Positions 24,368 to 33,766 of a stretch of 39,323 nucleotides of DNA are shown here, piece after piece; positions within the stretch are counted from its first letter, which is position 1, and every line of letters starts with the position of its first letter. A program made the translations under genes and the position numbers. The stretch is from the NCBI GenBank assembly GCA_026004035.1, contig BPII01000022.1:1-39323 (forward strand), read 5' to 3'. The notes beneath the pieces were generated by a model that ran no database searches, had not been told where the DNA came from, and was given only the letters and a program-made list of their open reading frames with translations. Source of the stretch: Candidatus Sericytochromatia bacterium. Its GTDB lineage: Bacteria > Cyanobacteriota > Sericytochromatia > UBA7694 > JACMQJ01.

Positions 24368-25030
24368 TTATTTTATAAGGGAAAGAACTTTTTTTACTAA
24401 TTTCTCTATGCCGTTAGCAACATCTTTAGGACCTGGTCCTAACATATAGGCTGGTGTTGATACTACTTTATATTTTTCATCAACAGAAATATCATCTGTA
24501 TTTTTGTTTTCATGTTTAGCCCCAAAAGATTCTATTACTTCTGCTGTTGCTTTATCATTTCCTATTGTTAGTTTTACATGTTCATTTCCTAAAACTTTTG
24601 CTGCAATAACTGGTGATATACAAATAAATCCCAAAGGCTTACCTAAACTATGAGATTTTTTAATAAATCTTTCTATTTCTGGATTTACAGACATATTTTT
24701 ACCTTCAGTTCCAAAACTACATAAATTTAAAGCTGCTCCAAAACCACCTGGTAATATTACAGCGTCTAGTTCTTCAGGATTTACATCTTTTATATTTTTA
24801 ATATTTCCTCTTGCTATTCTAGCTGATTCAACTAGTACATTTCTTTTTTCATTTGTTCTTTCTCCTGTTAAATGATTTACAACAAAAGTTTGTTCAACAT
24901 CAGGAGCCATGCATATATATTCTACTCCTTCTTTGTCTAAGAATAATAAGGTAAATACAGCTTCGTGTATTTCCGTACCATCTTTAAATCCACAACCTGA
25001 AAGTATTACACCTACTTTTTTTTTAGACAT
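24368..25030 (-). CDS. elbB: ElbB, glyoxalase of the DJ-1/PfpI superfamily
   Basis: The 220-aa protein closely follows ElbB. It has VILSGCGFKDGTEIHEAV at the start, CMAPDVEQTFVVNHLTGE, the VILPGGFGAALNLCSF block, and PLGFICISPVIAAKV with the nucleophile-elbow Cys near residue 137. ElbB is a cytoplasmic DJ-1/PfpI-type protein with reported glyoxalase activity and a proposed link to isoprenoid synthesis. Length matches the family. An AAGGAGG ribosome-binding site precedes ATG 25030, only 10 nt after the sucD stop, so the two are one operon. Confidence 0.93.
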   Translation of the reverse strand: MSKKKVGVILSGCGFKDGTEIHEAVFTLLFLDKEGVEYICMAPDVEQTFVVNHLTGERTNEKRNVLVESARIARGNIKNIKDVNPEELDAVILPGGFGAALNLCSFGTEGKNMSVNPEIERFIKKSHSLGKPLGFICISPVIAAKVLGNEHVKLTIGNDKATAEVIESFGAKHENKNTDDISVDEKYKVVSTPAYMLGPGPKDVANGIEKLVKKVLSLIK

Positions 25031-25040
25031 AATTACCTCC

Positions 25041-25910
25041 TTATATTTTTAATACTTCCTTCAAAAGTCCTACAATTTGACTAGGTGTATCAGCTACCTT
25101 TACTCCTACTTTATTAAATGCTTGAACTTTACCTTCAGCTGTTCCACTTCCACCTGAAATTATAGCTCCTGCATGTCCCATTCTTTTACCAGGTGGTGCT
25201 GTTCTTCCTGAAATAAAAGCAACAACAGGTTTTGTCATTGTAGAAATAAATTCTGCTGCTTTTTCTTCATCATTACCTCCAATTTCTCCAATTAAAACAA
25301 CAGCATCGGTTTCACTATCTTTTTCAAATTCTTCAAGAACATCTATAAAATTAGTTCCAATAATTGGGTCACCACCTATTCCAACACATGTTGATTGTCC
25401 TAAACCTTCTCTAGTTAAAGAATAATCAACTTCATAAGTTAATGTTCCACTTCTTGATACAATACCTATTCTACCTGGCATATGTATATGTCCTGGAATT
25501 ATACCAACTTTAGCTAATCCTGGAACAATCAATCCTGGACAATTAGGACCTATTAATCTAACTCCTTTTTTCTTTACATATTGATAAACTTTCATCATGT
25601 CATGAACAGGAATACCTTCTGTAATACAAACTATTAACTTTATATTATTATCAGCAGCTTCTATTATAGCATCAGCTGCCATTTTTGCTGGAACAAATAT
25701 AACAGAACAATTAGCGTCTGTTTTAGCAACAGCTTCTTTTACTGTATTAAATATTGGTCTTCCTTCAAATTCCATTCCTCCTTTTCCAGGGGTAACACCA
25801 CCAACAACATTTGTCCCATATTCTATCATTTGTTTTGCATGAAAAGATCCATCTCTTCCTGTAATTCCTTGAACTATTACTTTTGTATCTTTATTTAAAA
25901 AAATTGCCAT
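25041..25910 (-). CDS. sucD: Succinate-CoA ligase, ADP-forming, alpha subunit
   Basis: The 289-aa protein is a full-length SucD. It has [16 protein letters not shown] for CoA binding, [24 protein letters not shown] and the phospho-histidine loop [17 protein letters not shown] with the active His near residue 246. The enzyme interconverts succinyl-CoA and succinate with NTP formation in the TCA cycle. It needs the beta subunit SucC, which is not adjacent in this window. elbB follows immediately. Confidence 0.95.
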   Translation of the reverse strand: MAIFLNKDTKVIVQGITGRDGSFHAKQMIEYGTNVVGGVTPGKGGMEFEGRPIFNTVKEAVAKTDANCSVIFVPAKMAADAIIEAADNNIKLIVCITEGIPVHDMMKVYQYVKKKGVRLIGPNCPGLIVPGLAKVGIIPGHIHMPGRIGIVSRSGTLTYEVDYSLTREGLGQSTCVGIGGDPIIGTNFIDVLEEFEKDSETDAVVLIGEIGGNDEEKAAEFISTMTKPVVAFISGRTAPPGKRMGHAGAIISGGSGTAEGKVQAFNKVGVKVADTPSQIVGLLKEVLKI

Positions 25911-26004
25911 ATAAGTTTTCCTTAAAAATAAATATGAATTAATAATTTAACATATTTTTGTTACTTTAGAAATATTTTAAATAAAAATTTTTATAAGATA
26001 TTAG

Positions 26005-27006
26005 TTATTCTGATTTTTTAGAATTTAAAATTGGTAAAGTTATAGTGAATGTTGTGCCAACATCTATTTCACTTTCTACATCTATAGTTCCATTATGAGC
26101 AACAATTAAATCTTTAACTATTGAAAGTCCTAATCCTGTACCACCTGTAACTCTTGACCTAGATTTGTCAACTCTAAAAAATCTATCAAAAATTCTTCCT
26201 ATATCAACTTTGTGTATTCCAATACCTGTGTCAATTACTTTTATCAAAATATTATCATTATCTTTTATTCTTGCATAAAGAGTTACTTTTCCGTTTTGTT
26301 TATTACACTTTATAGCATTATCAACTAAATTTATTAATACTTGATGTAATCTATCTCTATCTGCTTCTATGTAAGGTAAATCATCTGGAAAATCACCTAT
26401 TAAGGTTATATCATTTAAATCAGCATGATATTTCATTGTTGTAACAACATCATTTAATAATTCATTGAGATTAAATTTTGAAATATGTAATGTTACCTTA
26501 TTATCTAAATTAGCAAGAACTAATAATTCATTTACTAATCGTGTTAATCTATCAGCTTCTCTTTGAATATTAGATAAAAACTTATATTTCATTTTTTCAT
26601 CAGAAATAGCGCCTATTTGTAATGATTCAGCAGCCATTTTTATAGATGTTAAAGGTGTTCTTAATTCATGAGAAACATTAGCTACAAATTCTCTTTGTAA
26701 ATTCTCTAACTTTCTTGTTTTTGATAAATCAATTATATTTATTATAAAATTATTATCATAAATTTTTACTACTCTAATTGATAGAATAAATAAATTATTA
26801 TCTTTTTCAATGTTAAACTCTTTTATGCTAGATGTATTATTATTAATTTCTTGTTTTATAAAGTTAGAAATTTCATTATCTTTTATTTTTTCAAAAATTA
26901 AACTATTTTTTTCTAGATTAAAAATAGAGTTTGTATAAGAATCAGAATATTTAACATACCCTTCTTTATCTGTAAGAACAATACCGGTATTTATTATAGA
27001 CGACAA
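26005..27006 (-). CDS. PhoR-like sensor histidine kinase without membrane segment
   Basis: The 333-aa protein has a PAS-like N-terminus (NTGIVLTDKEGYVKYSD), then the HisKA box FVANVSHELRTPLTSI with His near residue 112, N-box VDNAIKCN near 230, and G-boxes DTGIGI and GTGLGLSIV near 260 and 293. It is a PhoR/SphS-type kinase, but the usual transmembrane and HAMP segments are absent. The start is TTG 27006, supported by an AGGAGG site 10 nt upstream and by in-frame stops just before it, so the short form is real. It lies 6 nt after the regulator's stop and almost surely phosphorylates that regulator. Confidence 0.92.
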   Translation of the reverse strand: MSSIINTGIVLTDKEGYVKYSDSYTNSIFNLEKNSLIFEKIKDNEISNFIKQEINNNTSSIKEFNIEKDNNLFILSIRVVKIYDNNFIINIIDLSKTRKLENLQREFVANVSHELRTPLTSIKMAAESLQIGAISDEKMKYKFLSNIQREADRLTRLVNELLVLANLDNKVTLHISKFNLNELLNDVVTTMKYHADLNDITLIGDFPDDLPYIEADRDRLHQVLINLVDNAIKCNKQNGKVTLYARIKDNDNILIKVIDTGIGIHKVDIGRIFDRFFRVDKSRSRVTGGTGLGLSIVKDLIVAHNGTIDVESEIDVGTTFTITLPILNSKKSE

Positions 27007-27012
27007 AATTTA

Positions 27013-27708
27013 TTAGCCTCCTAGTCTATAGCCAAATCCTCTTACTGTTTGAACATATTTAGGATTACTGGGATCAGCTTCTATTTTTTCTCTTAGCCAT
27101 CTTATATGAACATCTACAGTTTTTGTATCACCATAAAAGTCTAATCCCCAAACTTGCTCAAGTAAATCTTCTCTAGAAAAGACTTTATTTGGACTAGACA
27201 TAAGCATTGATAATATTTTAAATTCTTTTGGTGACAGTTCTACAGGCTTACCTTTAACAGAAACTTTATGTTCTGTAAGATTAACAACTAAATCATCATA
27301 CTGACGAATATCTAATGATTTAGAATCATTATCACTTGGTTTACTCCTTCTTAACAAAGCCCTTATTCTTGCTACAAGTTCTCTTAAACTGAAAGGTTTA
27401 ACAAGATAATCATCAGCTCCAACTTCAAGACCTATAACCCTATCTATTTCTTCACCTTTTGCAGTTAGCATAATTATTGGTACTTCATTTTTTTCTCTTC
27501 TTAGAATTCTACAAACTTCTAAACCGCTTATTTGTGGTAGCATTAAGTCTAAAACTATTAAATTAGGTTTTTCTAATTGTACTTTTTGGAGAGCTTCATG
27601 ACCATCACTTGCTTTAACTACTTCATAACCTTCTTGCTTAAGAGCAAACTCTATAGATTCTATAATTGCTTCTTCATCATCAACTAAAAGAATTTTTTCT
27701 ATCATCAA
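27013..27708 (-). CDS. PhoB-like response regulator
   Basis: The 231-aa regulator has the acidic pair in LLVDDEEAI, phosphoacceptor Asp54 (VLDLMLPQISGLEVC), TAKGEE and the Lys of DDYLVKPF. The OmpR-type DNA-binding domain contains ELSPKEFKILSMLM, then VDVHIRWLREKIEADPSNP and TVRGFGYRLGG. A GAGGAG ribosome-binding site precedes the start. With the downstream soluble kinase it makes a two-component system of the PhoB/PhoR or RpaB type; phosphate control is a guess only. Confidence 0.94.
   Translation of the reverse strand: MMIEKILLVDDEEAIIESIEFALKQEGYEVVKASDGHEALQKVQLEKPNLIVLDLMLPQISGLEVCRILRREKNEVPIIMLTAKGEEIDRVIGLEVGADDYLVKPFSLRELVARIRALLRRSKPSDNDSKSLDIRQYDDLVVNLTEHKVSVKGKPVELSPKEFKILSMLMSSPNKVFSREDLLEQVWGLDFYGDTKTVDVHIRWLREKIEADPSNPKYVQTVRGFGYRLGG
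27017..27022 (-). promoter_or_regulatory. Ribosome-binding site fixing the TTG start of the kinase
   Basis: AGGAGG on the minus strand overlaps the last codons of the response regulator (Leu-Gly-Gly-stop) and lies 10 nt before TTG 27006. TAA TAA in the kinase frame just upstream of the TTG rules out a longer protein. Confidence 0.8.
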
Positions 27709-27898
27709 AAATTTACTCCTCTTTTAAGTTATTAAATTTCTAAAAGAATAAAACTTTAAAGCAAAACCAATACATGATAAATATCACATATAATAACAAA
27801 TTCTTAAATAAAATATTAACATATTTAACCTTAACTTTATCATTTTAACTTTTAAAATTTATTAACTAATTAACAAAAGTATAAATTTTTAATAGTGA

Positions 27899-29290
27899 TT
27901 ATAGAACTTTTGATAACTCATCATATAAATAAATTGCTGAATTTATAGCTTTATAAAAATCTGATAATGATAAGCTTTCATTTTCTGAATGAGCATGACA
28001 TATTGGATCTTCTAATCCCATTAATATACAAGGAATACCCCCTAAATTATCAGAAAAAGGTTTAACAAATGGAATAGTTCCACCACATCCAATAAATGTA
28101 GGTTCTTTACCATAACCTTTTCTTAAAGCATTACATGTTGCTTCAAAAGCTTTTCCTTTTGTTTCTGTATGCCACCATATAGCATTTGAATGAGGTTTTA
28201 ATTTAATAATACAATTTTTAGGTTTATTTTCTTCTAAATGTTTCATTAAAGAATTTAATATATAATCAGGCTCTTGATTCGGGACTATTCTTATACCTAC
28301 TCTTGCTTTTACTGAATCCATTATTTGATTTGCTGATTCTTTTAATGTACATGATTCTAAAGCTGTTATAGTAAGTGATGGTAAATGCCATAATTGTTCA
28401 TAAACAGAATAATCATCTAATTTATTTAATTCAATACCATCTAATAATCCTGCATCACTTTTAAACATTTTTTCATTGAAAGGAAGAGATTTTATTTTTT
28501 CTTTCTCTTCTTTAGTTAATTCTTTTATTCCATCATAAGCACCCTTAACAAGAATTTTACCATTTTCATCAGTTAAAGTTGATAATAATTTACACATTTG
28601 CATTGTAACATCAGGTAAAGGACCACCCCACATTCCACTATGAACTTGATGTGATAAAGTTTTTAATTCTATATCAACAGCAACAAGTCCTCTAAGCAAA
28701 TAGGTTATTGATGGTAATCCTTCATATAAATTAGCTGTATCAGTTAGTATAATACAATCTGCTTTTAGTTTTTCTTTATAATTTGCTATAAAATCGTTTA
28801 AATTATCAGAACCTATTTCTTCTTCACCTTCAACTATAAATTTTATATTTATCGGTAAGTTTCCTATTGTTTCAAGATAAGACTTTATAGCTGATAAATG
28901 TATTACAAATCCAGCTTTATCATCTACAACACCTCTACCATAAAGTCTTCCGTTTATTTCTGTTGGAATCCAAGGACTTGAAGTTTTCCATTTTTCTAAT
29001 TTACCTGGTGGTTGAACATCATGATGAGCATATAAAAGAATTGTAGGTTTATTTTTATATTTGATTAATTCACCGTAAGCATAAGGATGAGCATTTTTAA
29101 ATTTTATTATCTCTACATTTTCTAATCCTGAATCTTTCATAAGTTCTGCAACTTTTTTTGCTGATTTTTCTAATTCTTCTTTTGGCCAACCTTCAGCACT
29201 TACACTTGGTATTTTTGATACTTCACATAAATTATTTTTAAATTTATCTTTATTTAAATTAGCATATTCCAAAACTTGATTTATACTCAT
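27899..29290 (-). CDS. M20-family metallopeptidase (dipeptidase)
   Basis: The 463-aa enzyme carries the M20 metal ligands and catalytic residues: LLYAHHDVQPPG with His and Asp near residue 88-91, GRGVVDDKAG near 128-137, FIVEGEEEIGS with the catalytic Glu pair, and a C-terminal CHAHSENESL His. The dimerisation lid follows the GLVAVDIELKTLSHQVHSGM segment. It resembles cytosolic nonspecific dipeptidase and succinyl-diaminopimelate desuccinylase relatives. It probably cleaves small peptides with two zinc or manganese ions. A GGAGA site precedes ATG 29290. Confidence 0.92.
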   Translation of the reverse strand: MSINQVLEYANLNKDKFKNNLCEVSKIPSVSAEGWPKEELEKSAKKVAELMKDSGLENVEIIKFKNAHPYAYGELIKYKNKPTILLYAHHDVQPPGKLEKWKTSSPWIPTEINGRLYGRGVVDDKAGFVIHLSAIKSYLETIGNLPINIKFIVEGEEEIGSDNLNDFIANYKEKLKADCIILTDTANLYEGLPSITYLLRGLVAVDIELKTLSHQVHSGMWGGPLPDVTMQMCKLLSTLTDENGKILVKGAYDGIKELTKEEKEKIKSLPFNEKMFKSDAGLLDGIELNKLDDYSVYEQLWHLPSLTITALESCTLKESANQIMDSVKARVGIRIVPNQEPDYILNSLMKHLEENKPKNCIIKLKPHSNAIWWHTETKGKAFEATCNALRKGYGKEPTFIGCGGTIPFVKPFSDNLGGIPCILMGLEDPICHAHSENESLSLSDFYKAINSAIYLYDELSKVL

Positions 29291-29303
29291 TAATGTCTCC
29301 TTA

Positions 29304-30503
29304 TTACTTATTGAATATTCTATTGAATTGAATTGTTTGATTTAAATTACTAGAATTATTTTGAACTAAATTATTATTTTTAGATGCTAAAACTAGGATT
29401 GTATCGGCTTTTATTAAAGAACCACCACTAATTTGTTCTAATCCTTTTATACTAATGAAATCACCTTGTCTTAATTCTGAAAAGAAAGCCTTACTTAATA
29501 ATTTATTTTCTTTATTAAATATTTTTGTGTCTATATCAAAATTAACTAGTATTCGTCTTTTTGTATTTGAATCTATAACAAATATTTCACCCTTATTTAA
29601 ATCTATATACTCTATATAAGCAACTTCAACATTAAACTTAGGTTTTGGTTTTGTTTCTTTATTTACTAATGAACTTGTTTTTATAAGAAAAATACCAGCT
29701 AATATACTTATTGTTGAAACAATGTAATAAATAGATTTTTCTATCATGCCTCTACCATAAAGCATTTCGTTAATCCACATAATAAATAGAAATATTATTG
29801 CCATGCATAAAGAAGCTATTATTGGTCTTAAAGTGTTTTTTTCTTTCTTTGCTCTATTCCAAGAATTTATAAGAAATATTATTGATATAAAAGCATATAA
29901 TAGTGTAAGTCCTAATCTAAAAGCATCTATAAAATAATACCATATATTTTTTCTGATATCTTCAGCTTTTTGTATAGGTGTTTGTTCTGGCATTAAACTT
30001 GCCCATCTATAAACTGATTCTACAATAGCAACAGCTTCAGACCATCTTAATAAGTCATCAGGTCTAAAAGTTTTGTCAGGATAACCAGCTGAAAGTTTTA
30101 TTATTTCAGCAGTTAAACATGCTTTATAATATTTATGTTCTGGTGATATATCAGTAAATTTAGTCTTATAATTTTCTGTTACTTTATCCATTTGTTTTTC
30201 AAGTCCAAAAGCTCTAAGTGCTGAATCTATAGCCATAGCTCTTGATAATGGTTTATCAAAGCTATTATAATCTAAATCACCAAAAACTTTTTTGTCTTTA
30301 ATGCTTGTAGCTCTAGAAAGCATTATTGCAAAATCTCTTTGAGAAACAAGAGAATCGTATTGAATCCAATCAGGTATTTTAAAAACATTATTTTTTTGTA
30401 AAACATTTATTGAATTATTTACCCATTCTTGCTTTTTATCTTGTATTTGAGCAAAAGAAGGTAAAGAAATAAATATCAGAAATAATAAAAATAGTATTCT
30501 CAT
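29304..30503 (-). CDS. SLH-domain protein with three internal membrane segments
   Basis: From ATG 30503 the protein of about 399 residues has a clean signal peptide (MRILFLLFLIFISLPSFA). Eight more residues are possible if ATG 30527 is used. Two or three SLH-like modules follow (SLVSQRDFAIMLSRATS; then AEIIKLSAGYPDKTFRPDD, the clearest). After them come three transmembrane segments around residues 200-290 (LGLTLLYAFISIIFLI, SLCMAIIFLFIMWI, YIVSTISILAGIFLI) and a C-terminal soluble beta domain. SLH modules bind cell-wall polymers. The polytopic middle is unusual for SLH proteins. It lies 13 nt upstream of the M20 gene. Confidence 0.78.
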   Translation of the reverse strand: MRILFLLFLIFISLPSFAQIQDKKQEWVNNSINVLQKNNVFKIPDWIQYDSLVSQRDFAIMLSRATSIKDKKVFGDLDYNSFDKPLSRAMAIDSALRAFGLEKQMDKVTENYKTKFTDISPEHKYYKACLTAEIIKLSAGYPDKTFRPDDLLRWSEAVAIVESVYRWASLMPEQTPIQKAEDIRKNIWYYFIDAFRLGLTLLYAFISIIFLINSWNRAKKEKNTLRPIIASLCMAIIFLFIMWINEMLYGRGMIEKSIYYIVSTISILAGIFLIKTSSLVNKETKPKPKFNVEVAYIEYIDLNKGEIFVIDSNTKRRILVNFDIDTKIFNKENKLLSKAFFSELRQGDFISIKGLEQISGGSLIKADTILVLASKNNNLVQNNSSNLNQTIQFNRIFNK

Positions 30504-30582
30504 ACGAATATTGAAAATTATAATCATAGTTAGAGTATTATAACATAATTACTAAAAACTTATAAATAAGTTTAAAATTTAC

Positions 30583-30611
30583 TTGACAATAATATAAGTA
30601 TAAATGATAAT
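30583..30611 (+). promoter_or_regulatory. Sigma-70 type promoter of aspS operon
   Basis: TTGACA at 30583-30588 and GATAAT at 30606-30611 are separated by exactly 17 bases. This places the transcript start near 30618, about 28 nt before the aspS GTG. It is the best promoter seen in the window. Confidence 0.7.
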
Positions 30612-30645
30612 TTTTTATTCAATTCATTAATAAGGTAGGTACTTT

Positions 30646-32430
30646 GTGCTTTTAAAGAGAAGTCATAGTTGTGGTGAATTATCTAAGAGTGATTTAGGAA
30701 AAAATGTTGTCCTTGCTGGTTGGGTTGATACAAGAAGAGACCTTGGTGGTGTTGTATTTATAGAACTTAGAGATAGGTCAGGTATTATACAAGTTGTCTT
30801 TAGTCCTGAAAATAATAAAGAAACTCATGAATTATCTTCAAAATTAAGAAGTGAATATGTTATAGCTGTAGAAGGAGTACTTAGAGAAAGACCAGAAGAT
30901 AGCATAAATAAAAATGTTTATAATGGTGATATAGAAGTCTATGCTTTTAAATTAGAAATATTAAATACTTCAAAAACACCACCATTTGAAATAGCTGATA
31001 ATATTAATGTTGATGAAGCTTTGAGATTGAAATATAGATACCTTGATTTAAGAAGACCTATAATGCAAAAAAGGATAAAGCTAAGACATGATGTTTCCTT
31101 GTTTGTTAGAAACTATTTAAATGAAAAAGGATTTTATGAAATAGAAACTCCAATGCTTACAAAAAGAACTCCTGAAGGTGCTAGAGATTATTTAGTTCCA
31201 AGTAGAGTTCATCCGGGAAATTTCTATGCTTTGCCACAATCACCACAAATATTTAAACAAATATTAATGGTAGCAGGATATGATAGATATTTTCAAATAG
31301 TTAGATGTTTTAGAGATGAAGATTTAAGAGCTGATAGACAACCTGAATTTACTCAAATAGATATTGAAATGTCTTTTGTAAAACAAGAAGATGTATTAAA
31401 TCTAGTAGAAAATATGATGGTTTCATTGATAGAAAAATTTAAAGGAATAAAAATTGATACACCTATAAAAAGATTAAGCTATAAAGATGCTATGAACCTA
31501 TATGGTTCTGATAAACCTGATTTAAGATTTGGAATGGAATTAATAGATTTAACAGAAATGATGTCAAAAACAAGCTTTAATGCTTTTGCTGAATTAAAAG
31601 AAAAAGGAGGTATAGTAAAAGCTCTTAAATTAGAAAATATGTCGGATAAAATTTCTAGAAATGAACTAGATACATTAAGAGACAAAGTTATAAAAATGGG
31701 TGGTAAAGGTCTTACTTGGTTTATTTTTAATCAAGATAGTTCAATTAAATCACCAATATTAAAATTCTTTACAGAAAATGAAATTAATTCAATAAAAGAT
31801 ATAGCAAAAATTAATAATGGTGATGTTTTACTGATATTAGGTGATGATTATGATGTTGCTTCTGATATATTAGGAAGATTAAGATTAGAATATGGTAAAA
31901 AACTAAATTTAATAGATAATTCTAAATTTTCATTACTATGGATTGTTGATTTTCCTCTTTTTGAGTGGGATAAAGAAGAAAAAAGATGGGTGGCAAAACA
32001 TCATCCATTTACATCACCTAAACTAAAACATATAGAATTACTAGAAACTGATCCTGGTAATTGTTTTGCAAATGCTTATGACTTAGTTCTAAATGGATAT
32101 GAATTAGGAGGTGGAAGTATAAGGATACATAGAAAAGATTTACAACAAAAAATGTTTAAAGTATTAGGTTTAACAGATGAAGAAGCTAAACAAAAATTTG
32201 GTTTTATGATGGATGCTTTTGAATATGGGGCACCACCTCATGGAGGACTTGCTTTAGGTCTAGATAGAATTGTAATGTTATTGGCTGATTGCGATAATAT
32301 TAGAGATGTAATACCTTTTCCAAAAACACAAACTGCTACATGTTTGATGACTAATGCTCCATCTTCAGTAGAACCAAAATTAATGAAAGAATTACATATA
32401 AAATCTACTTTGTTAAAGAAAGAAGAATAA
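30646..32430 (+). CDS. aspS: Aspartyl-tRNA synthetase
   Basis: The 594-aa protein is a bacterial-type AspRS. An OB-fold anticodon domain comes first (LAGWVDTRRDLGGVVFIELR), then motif 1 and the flipping segment, motif 2 with CFRDEDLRADRQPEFTQID near 222-240, the bacterial GAD insertion in the middle, and motif 3 GLALGLDRIVMLL near 534-546. It charges tRNA-Asp, possibly also tRNA-Asn if the cell lacks AsnRS. The start is GTG 30646, with AAGGTAGGT upstream. It leads an operon with serA (3-nt gap). Confidence 0.97.
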   Translation: MLLKRSHSCGELSKSDLGKNVVLAGWVDTRRDLGGVVFIELRDRSGIIQVVFSPENNKETHELSSKLRSEYVIAVEGVLRERPEDSINKNVYNGDIEVYAFKLEILNTSKTPPFEIADNINVDEALRLKYRYLDLRRPIMQKRIKLRHDVSLFVRNYLNEKGFYEIETPMLTKRTPEGARDYLVPSRVHPGNFYALPQSPQIFKQILMVAGYDRYFQIVRCFRDEDLRADRQPEFTQIDIEMSFVKQEDVLNLVENMMVSLIEKFKGIKIDTPIKRLSYKDAMNLYGSDKPDLRFGMELIDLTEMMSKTSFNAFAELKEKGGIVKALKLENMSDKISRNELDTLRDKVIKMGGKGLTWFIFNQDSSIKSPILKFFTENEINSIKDIAKINNGDVLLILGDDYDVASDILGRLRLEYGKKLNLIDNSKFSLLWIVDFPLFEWDKEEKRWVAKHHPFTSPKLKHIELLETDPGNCFANAYDLVLNGYELGGGSIRIHRKDLQQKMFKVLGLTDEEAKQKFGFMMDAFEYGAPPHGGLALGLDRIVMLLADCDNIRDVIPFPKTQTATCLMTNAPSSVEPKLMKELHIKSTLLKKEE

Positions 32431-32433
32431 TAC

Positions 32434-33351
32434 ATGAAAATATTAGTTTTAGATAATGTAGATAGTTCAGCAATTGAAATTTTAAAAAAAAATAATTTTG
32501 ATGTTGATGTAAAAAATAATTTATCTAATCAAGATTTAGAAAATATAATTTCAAATTATGATGTATTAATTGTAAGAAGTCAAACGAAAGTAACAAAAAG
32601 TGTCATAGAAAAAGGTAAAAATTTAAAAATAATAGCAAGGGCTGGTGTAGGGTTAGATAACATTGATGTTAATAGTGCTAAAGAAAAAAATATAAAAGTT
32701 ATAAATTCTCCAAGTGGTAATACAATATCAGCTGCTGAACATACATTAGGATTAATTTTGGCTATATCTAGAAACATTGCCTTTGCTGATAAAAGTATGA
32801 AAGAAGGAAAATGGGAAAGAAATAAATTTGTAGGTTATGAATTAAATAATAAAACTTTAGGAATTATTGGTTTTGGAAAAATTGGTTCTCATTTAGCAAA
32901 AATATGTAAAGTAATAGGTATGAATATATTAGCTTATGATCCTTATATAAAAAATTTAGAAGATGAAAAAATGAAACTAGTAAGTTTTGATGATGTTATA
33001 CAAAATTCTGACTACATAACACTACACTTGCCACTTACAGAAGAGACAAAAAATTTAATAAATATAGAGATTTTTAGGAAAATGAAAAAAAGTGCTATAT
33101 TAATAAATTGCTCAAGAGGTGGAATTGTAAATGAAGATGACTTATACATAGCATTAAAAGAAAATATTATAAAAGGTGCTGCTTTAGATGTTTTTGAAAA
33201 TGAACCTCTAAAAGATAGCAAGCTTATAGAATTAGGAAATAAAATACTCTTAACCCCTCATTTAGGTGCTTCTACTTATGAAGCTCAAATAAATGTTGCA
33301 ATAGATGTTGCAAATCAGATAGTAGAATTATCTAAGGAGTATTATGTATAA
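32434..33351 (+). CDS. serA: D-3-phosphoglycerate dehydrogenase, short form
   Basis: The 305-aa D-2-hydroxyacid dehydrogenase has the NAD site LGIIGFGKIGSHLAK near residues 140-154. Catalytic Arg, Glu and His sit in NCSRGGIVNEDDL, FENEPL and LTPHLGAST. RSQTKVTKSVIEKGKNLKII and AGVGLDNIDV are typical of SerA. It starts serine synthesis by oxidising 3-phosphoglycerate. The ACT and intervening domains of long SerA proteins are absent, so no serine feedback is expected. Another 2-hydroxyacid substrate cannot be ruled out. It overlaps the archease gene by 8 nt. Confidence 0.88.
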   Translation: MKILVLDNVDSSAIEILKKNNFDVDVKNNLSNQDLENIISNYDVLIVRSQTKVTKSVIEKGKNLKIIARAGVGLDNIDVNSAKEKNIKVINSPSGNTISAAEHTLGLILAISRNIAFADKSMKEGKWERNKFVGYELNNKTLGIIGFGKIGSHLAKICKVIGMNILAYDPYIKNLEDEKMKLVSFDDVIQNSDYITLHLPLTEETKNLINIEIFRKMKKSAILINCSRGGIVNEDDLYIALKENIIKGAALDVFENEPLKDSKLIELGNKILLTPHLGASTYEAQINVAIDVANQIVELSKEYYV

Positions 33352-33766
33352 GATTATTGAAAATAATAGTCAAAAAATTATAAATATAGAAGAAGAAAAT
33401 TTAGAATCTTTATTTAAAGATATAGCTTTTTCTTTTAAAGAGTTCGTTTTCGGTAGTATTATAACTAATCCTAAATCTTTAAGAAATATTTATATAATAG
33501 AAAACTCTATGGAAGAACTTATTATACAATGGATAGGAGAATTAAATAGACAAATTGTTTATCATGACTGGATTTTTAATGATTTTAAAAAAATAAAAAT
33601 GTCATATAATAGTAATGAATTTAGTATAAGGGCTGATTTAACTGGTGAAGGCATCAATTCAGGAAAACATAAAATTATTCATGATACAACTTACTTAAAA
33701 GTAAAAAATCTTGTAGTAGAAAATGTTTCTAGCAAATACAAAGTTTCTTTTAACCTTGAAGTTTAG
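33344..33766 (+). CDS. Divergent archease-family protein
   Basis: The 140-aa protein has the archease layout: an early ESLFKDIAFSFKEFVFG helix, FKKIKMSY in the middle, ADLTGEGINSGKHKIIHDTT near residue 102-121, and TYLKVKNLVVEN strands. Archease activates the RNA ligase RtcB. The usual N-terminal HTAD metal-binding motif is missing (the start reads YKIIENNSQKIINIEEENLE), so metal binding may be altered. No rtcB lies in the window. It is translationally coupled to serA and converges on nrdA with a 4-nt overlap. Confidence 0.72.
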   Translation: MYKIIENNSQKIINIEEENLESLFKDIAFSFKEFVFGSIITNPKSLRNIYIIENSMEELIIQWIGELNRQIVYHDWIFNDFKKIKMSYNSNEFSIRADLTGEGINSGKHKIIHDTTYLKVKNLVVENVSSKYKVSFNLEV

